This document shows, one piece after another, positions 5,982 to 8,705 of a stretch of 8,705 nucleotides of DNA. The notes under the pieces are model-generated. The model made no database searches. It saw only the letters and a program-made list of their open reading frames with translations, and was not told the DNA's origin. Source of the stretch: Burkholderiaceae bacterium (GTDB lineage: Bacteria > Pseudomonadota > Gammaproteobacteria > Burkholderiales > Burkholderiaceae); assembly GCA_025458735.1 (NCBI GenBank), contig JALORV010000129.1, positions 1 through 8,705 on the forward strand, read 5' to 3'. Position numbers and translations under genes: made by a program. The number at the start of each line of letters is the position of its first letter. Position 1 is the first letter of the stretch.

Positions 5982-7730
5982 ATGACATCAGTTCCCGCAT
6001 TCAAGACTCGGAGCTTACTGGCTGCGCTGCTGGCCGCCCTGGCACTGGCCGGCTGCGGTGGTGGCGGCGGCGGAGGCGGAGCCGCGGCGCCGGCCCCGGC
6101 GCCAGCCGCGCCGCCGATTGTTGCTCCCGAGCCGCCCCCAGGGGGCTTCGCACCGTCGGGTCCGACCCCGGCGCCGACCGCAGCGCCCAGCGACGAGCAG
6201 GCGATCCGCTTCCTGGCGCAGTCGACCTTCGGAGCAACCTCGGCTGAAGTCGACCGCCTGAAGCGGCTCGGCTATCACAACTGGATCGAGCAGCAGTTCC
6301 AGATTCCGCGTACCGCGCATCTGGACTTCGTGCTGGCAGCGTTTCCCATCCCCACCCCCGAGGGCGTGACGGTCACCATCGATCCGCTGTACCGGACTTT
6401 CTGGAAACAGGCGATCACCGGCCCTGATCCGCTGCGGCAGCGCGTGACCTACGCGTTGTCGCAGATCTTCGTCACCTCGGCCGCGGACGCCGCGCTGCAG
6501 ACGGCCCCGCATACGCTGGCCTCCTATCTGGACACGCTCTCGACCCATGCCTTCGGCAACTATCGCGAACTGCTCGAGGCGGTCTCGAAGCACCCGGCGA
6601 TGGGGCAGTACCTCACCTCGCTTGCCAACCGCGGCGACAACGGCCGCGTGCCGGACGAGAACTATGCGCGCGAGGTGATGCAGCTGTTCTCGATCGGACT
6701 GGTCGAGCTCAACACCGACGGCACGCCGAAGCTGGTCAACGGCGAACCGGTCGACACCTACGGCATGGACGACATCCGCGGGCTGGCCCGCGTGTTCACC
6801 GGCTGGGGCTGGGGCAACACGGGCACGCCGGATCCGGTCAACGGCCGCTTCGGCGGCAACAATCCGTCCGACCCGTTGCGGCGCGTGATTCCGATGCAGT
6901 ACTACGCGCAGTATCACTCGCCGCTGGAGAAGCAGTTCCTCGGCGTCACGATTGCCGCCGGCACGCCGGGCCCGCAGGCACTGGGCACCGCGCTGGATCG
7001 GCTCCACAACCATCCGAACGTCGGTCCGTTCCTCGCCACGCGGCTGATCCAGCACATGGTCACCAGCAACCCGAGCCCGGCGTACGTCGGGCGCGTGGCG
7101 GCCGCCTTCAACGACAACGGCAAGGGTGTGCGCGGCGATCTCAAGGCCACCGTGCGCGCGGTGCTGTTCGACCCGGAAGCCGTGGCCCCGGCCACCGGGC
7201 CGAATGCCGGCAAGCTGCGCGAGCCGACGCTGCGACTGGCGCAATGGATGCGGGCCTTCGGCGCCACCTCGGCCAGCGGCGAGTTCCGCATCGGCGTGCT
7301 CGACAACCAGTTGTCGCAGACGCCAATGCGCGCGCCCAGCGTCTTCAACTACTTCCGCCCCGGTTTCGTGCCGCCCAACACGAGCCTGGCAGCGGCCGAT
7401 CTGGTGGCCCCCGAGTTCCAGATCACGCACGAGATTTCGGTGGCCGCGTATGCCAACTTCATCCAGGGCGTGATCCAGAACGGAGTCGGCACCGGCAGCG
7501 ACGTGCGGGCCGACTACGCCGCCTTGAATGCGCTGGCCGACAACGCCGATGCACTGGTGGCGCGGGTCAACCTCTGGCTGGCGGCCAACACGCTGTCGAC
7601 CGCCACGGTGGCTTCGATCCGCGACGCGGTCAACGCGATTCCGATGACCGCCGGCAATGCGCGCCAGAACCGCACGTACCTGGCGCTCTACCTGACGATG
7701 ACATCGCCCGAATACCTGGTGCAGAGATAG
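5982..7730 (+). CDS. DUF1800 domain-containing lipoprotein
   Basis: This is an exported protein of the DUF1800 family (COG5267), whose biochemical function is unknown. Residues 1-24 form a lipoprotein signal peptide (KTRSLLAALLAALALAG) with Cys25 as the lipobox cysteine. Eight consecutive Gly and an Ala/Pro linker follow to about residue 70. The domain fills the rest: AIRFLAQSTFGATSAEVDRL near the start, DPLRQRVTYALSQIFVTS, VPDENYAREVMQLFSIGL, VFTGWGW, NHPNVGPFLATRLIQHMVTS, KLREPTLRLAQWMRAF, QTPMRAPSVFNYFRPGFVPP, VAPEFQITHE and a closing YLALYLTMTSPEYLVQR. All expected blocks are present and the 582-residue length is normal. The ATG at 5982 gives the intact signal peptide; a weak GGGATAGG lies upstream. 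It is followed after 16 bases by the DUF1501 gene, its usual partner. Family assignment is firm and function is not. Confidence 0.93.
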   Translation: MTSVPAFKTRSLLAALLAALALAGCGGGGGGGGAAAPAPAPAAPPIVAPEPPPGGFAPSGPTPAPTAAPSDEQAIRFLAQSTFGATSAEVDRLKRLGYHNWIEQQFQIPRTAHLDFVLAAFPIPTPEGVTVTIDPLYRTFWKQAITGPDPLRQRVTYALSQIFVTSAADAALQTAPHTLASYLDTLSTHAFGNYRELLEAVSKHPAMGQYLTSLANRGDNGRVPDENYAREVMQLFSIGLVELNTDGTPKLVNGEPVDTYGMDDIRGLARVFTGWGWGNTGTPDPVNGRFGGNNPSDPLRRVIPMQYYAQYHSPLEKQFLGVTIAAGTPGPQALGTALDRLHNHPNVGPFLATRLIQHMVTSNPSPAYVGRVAAAFNDNGKGVRGDLKATVRAVLFDPEAVAPATGPNAGKLREPTLRLAQWMRAFGATSASGEFRIGVLDNQLSQTPMRAPSVFNYFRPGFVPPNTSLAAADLVAPEFQITHEISVAAYANFIQGVIQNGVGTGSDVRADYAALNALADNADALVARVNLWLAANTLSTATVASIRDAVNAIPMTAGNARQNRTYLALYLTMTSPEYLVQR

Positions 7731-7732
7731 GC

Positions 7733-7737
7733 GAAGG
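7733..7737 (+). promoter_or_regulatory. ribosome-binding site of the DUF1501 gene
   Basis: GAAGG ends 9 bases before the ATG at 7747, in the 16-base gap after the DUF1800 stop. This supports both the chosen start and co-transcription of the two genes. Confidence 0.5.
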
Positions 7738-7746
7738 CAGACTCCA

Positions 7747-8705
7747 ATGACGACCCACGCTTCCCGCCGCGAATTCCTCCGCACCGCCTCGCGCCTGTCG
7801 CTGGCCGGTGTTGCCACGCCCTGGACCGTCAACCTGGCCGCCATCGGCGCGGCCGCGGCGCAGACGGCGCCGGCCGACTACAAGGCGCTGGTCTGCGTCT
7901 TCATGTACGGCGGCAACGATCATTCGAACATGGTCGTGCCCTACGACGCGGCCAGCTATGCGCTGTATGCGCAGTCGCGCACCAACCTCGCGTTGCCGCA
8001 GACGGCGCTGCTGCCGCTGGCCGCGCCGGCCAATGCGTCGATGGGCGGGCGGCAGGCCTCGCTGCGGTCCGAACTGCAGCCGCTGAAGACGATCTACGAC
8101 GCCGGCAAGGCCGCGGTGCTGGTCAACGTCGGCACGCTGGTGGTGCCGACGACGATGGCGCAGTACCGCGCGCGCAGCGTGCCGGCGAGGGCGCGCGGGT
8201 GGGCTGGGGCGGCCGCATGGGCGATCTGCTGGCCTCGGCCAACCAGTTCCAGAACTTCACCTGCGTTTCGGCCTCGGGCACGGCGGTGTTCCTGTCGGGC
8301 CAGGCCAGCGTGCAGATGCAGATCGGCAACAACGGTGGACTGGCCATCAGCGGGGTAGCGGGCACGACGCTGTTCGGATCGTCGGCCGGCCCTGCGACCG
8401 CGCGGCGCCTGATGACGGAAGACCGCAGCAACCTGCTCGAGAAGGACTACAACGGCATCGTCAAGCGCTCCACCGAGGCGCGGCAGATCTTCCACGTCTC
8501 GATCGGCGGTTTCGACCAGCACTCGGGGCTCATTGCCGGGCACGGCGGGCGCATGACCGAACTGGCCGGTGCGATGGCGGCGTTCTACAACGCCACCGTC
8601 AGCCTCGGCGTCGCCGACAGTGTCACCGCATTCACCGCGTCGGACTTCGGCCGCACCCTCGATTCCAACGGCGAGGGCTCCGATCACGGCTGGGGCGCGC
8701 ACCAC
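7747..8705 (+). CDS. DUF1501 Tat-exported protein, frame-disrupted, 3' partial
   Basis: DUF1501 (COG4102) proteins are exported by the Tat pathway and, from memory, group with the alkaline-phosphatase/sulfatase superfamily; their substrate is unknown. Residues 4-13 hold a Tat motif (HASRREFLRT), then a hydrophobic stretch and a cleavage-like GAAAAQ. The family motif YGGNDHSNMVVP is at 54-65. Frame 1 follows the family to AQYRARSVP (residue 146, codon at 8182-8184), then goes out of register and stops at 8356-8358. The family resumes in the third frame from about 8184 (EGARVGWGGRMGDLLASANQ) and stays open to the window end, through VSIGGFDQHSG, FTASDFGRTL and GSDHGWGAHH. The block normally between SVP and the WGG motif (about 20 residues, including LFSHNDQQ) is missing. 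A second block, about 45 residues, is missing near KRSTEARQIF. The gene runs off the window. Confidence 0.85.

Noticed and set aside
6049..6084. Glycine-codon run after the lipobox as a phase-variable microsatellite
   Set aside because: The codons are mixed (GGT, GGC, GGA) and not a uniform repeat, and poly-Gly tethers after the lipobox Cys are common in this family.
6015..7844. 609-codon open frame on the minus strand opposite DUF1800
   Set aside because: It has low-complexity Arg/Val/Gly composition and no recognisable domain. The opposite strand encodes a well-conserved protein.
8166..8198. Programmed frameshift or translational bypass in DUF1501
   Set aside because: A conserved block of protein is missing at the join, so recoding could not restore the family sequence.
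1..8705. CRISPR array, tRNA, rRNA, insertion sequence or phage remnants
   Set aside because: I saw no spaced direct repeats, cloverleaf-like segments, transposase motifs or terminal inverted repeats. The phage-holin family name of the yqjE-like gene reflects a domain label, not a prophage.

Overview
The window is GC-rich, gene-dense proteobacterial chromosomal DNA. A type-2 PyrF, an S13-family PBP4, a yqjD/yqjE/yqjK-like cluster and a DUF1800 lipoprotein followed by a Tat-exported DUF1501 protein together suggest a betaproteobacterium, most likely Burkholderiales or a close relative. This is inferred from remembered protein families, not from a search. I found no phage, IS, CRISPR, tRNA or rRNA signal.

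Layout. Positions 1-1073 (+) hold the 3' part of a TPR-repeat protein gene, broken by a frame change. Positions 1120-2310 (+) hold a CNNM/CorC/HlyC-type membrane protein with CBS domains. The next block, 2333-5804, is all on the minus strand. In transcription order it is dacB (PBP4), a yqjD/ElaB-like DUF883 gene, a yqjE-like holin-family gene, a yqjK-like small membrane protein, and pyrF, which converges on the CorC gene. A 177-bp divergent spacer (5805-5981) follows. The plus-strand pair DUF1800 lipoprotein (5982-7730) and DUF1501 Tat protein (7747 to the window end, incomplete) closes the window.

The most striking feature is not a new gene. Coding sequence appears to be missing at up to five places: the TPR gene (about 409-425), the CorC gene (about 1600-1609), the yqjD/yqjE boundary (about 3994-4003) and DUF1501 twice (about 8182-8190 and 8474-8483). 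Two of these change the reading frame inside a gene, one fuses two genes out of frame, and two keep the frame but lose a conserved block. pyrF, dacB, yqjK and DUF1800 look full length. Several joins lie within short inverted repeats, so hairpin-associated loss, either biological or from library preparation and assembly, is the leading explanation to test.

Functionally, dacB (peptidoglycan trimming), the YqjD/E/K-like inner-membrane proteins and the CorC-type protein are all envelope proteins. DUF1800/DUF1501 is a conserved exported pair of unknown function. pyrF is a housekeeping pyrimidine gene. I see no convincing evidence of a new defence or mobile system.
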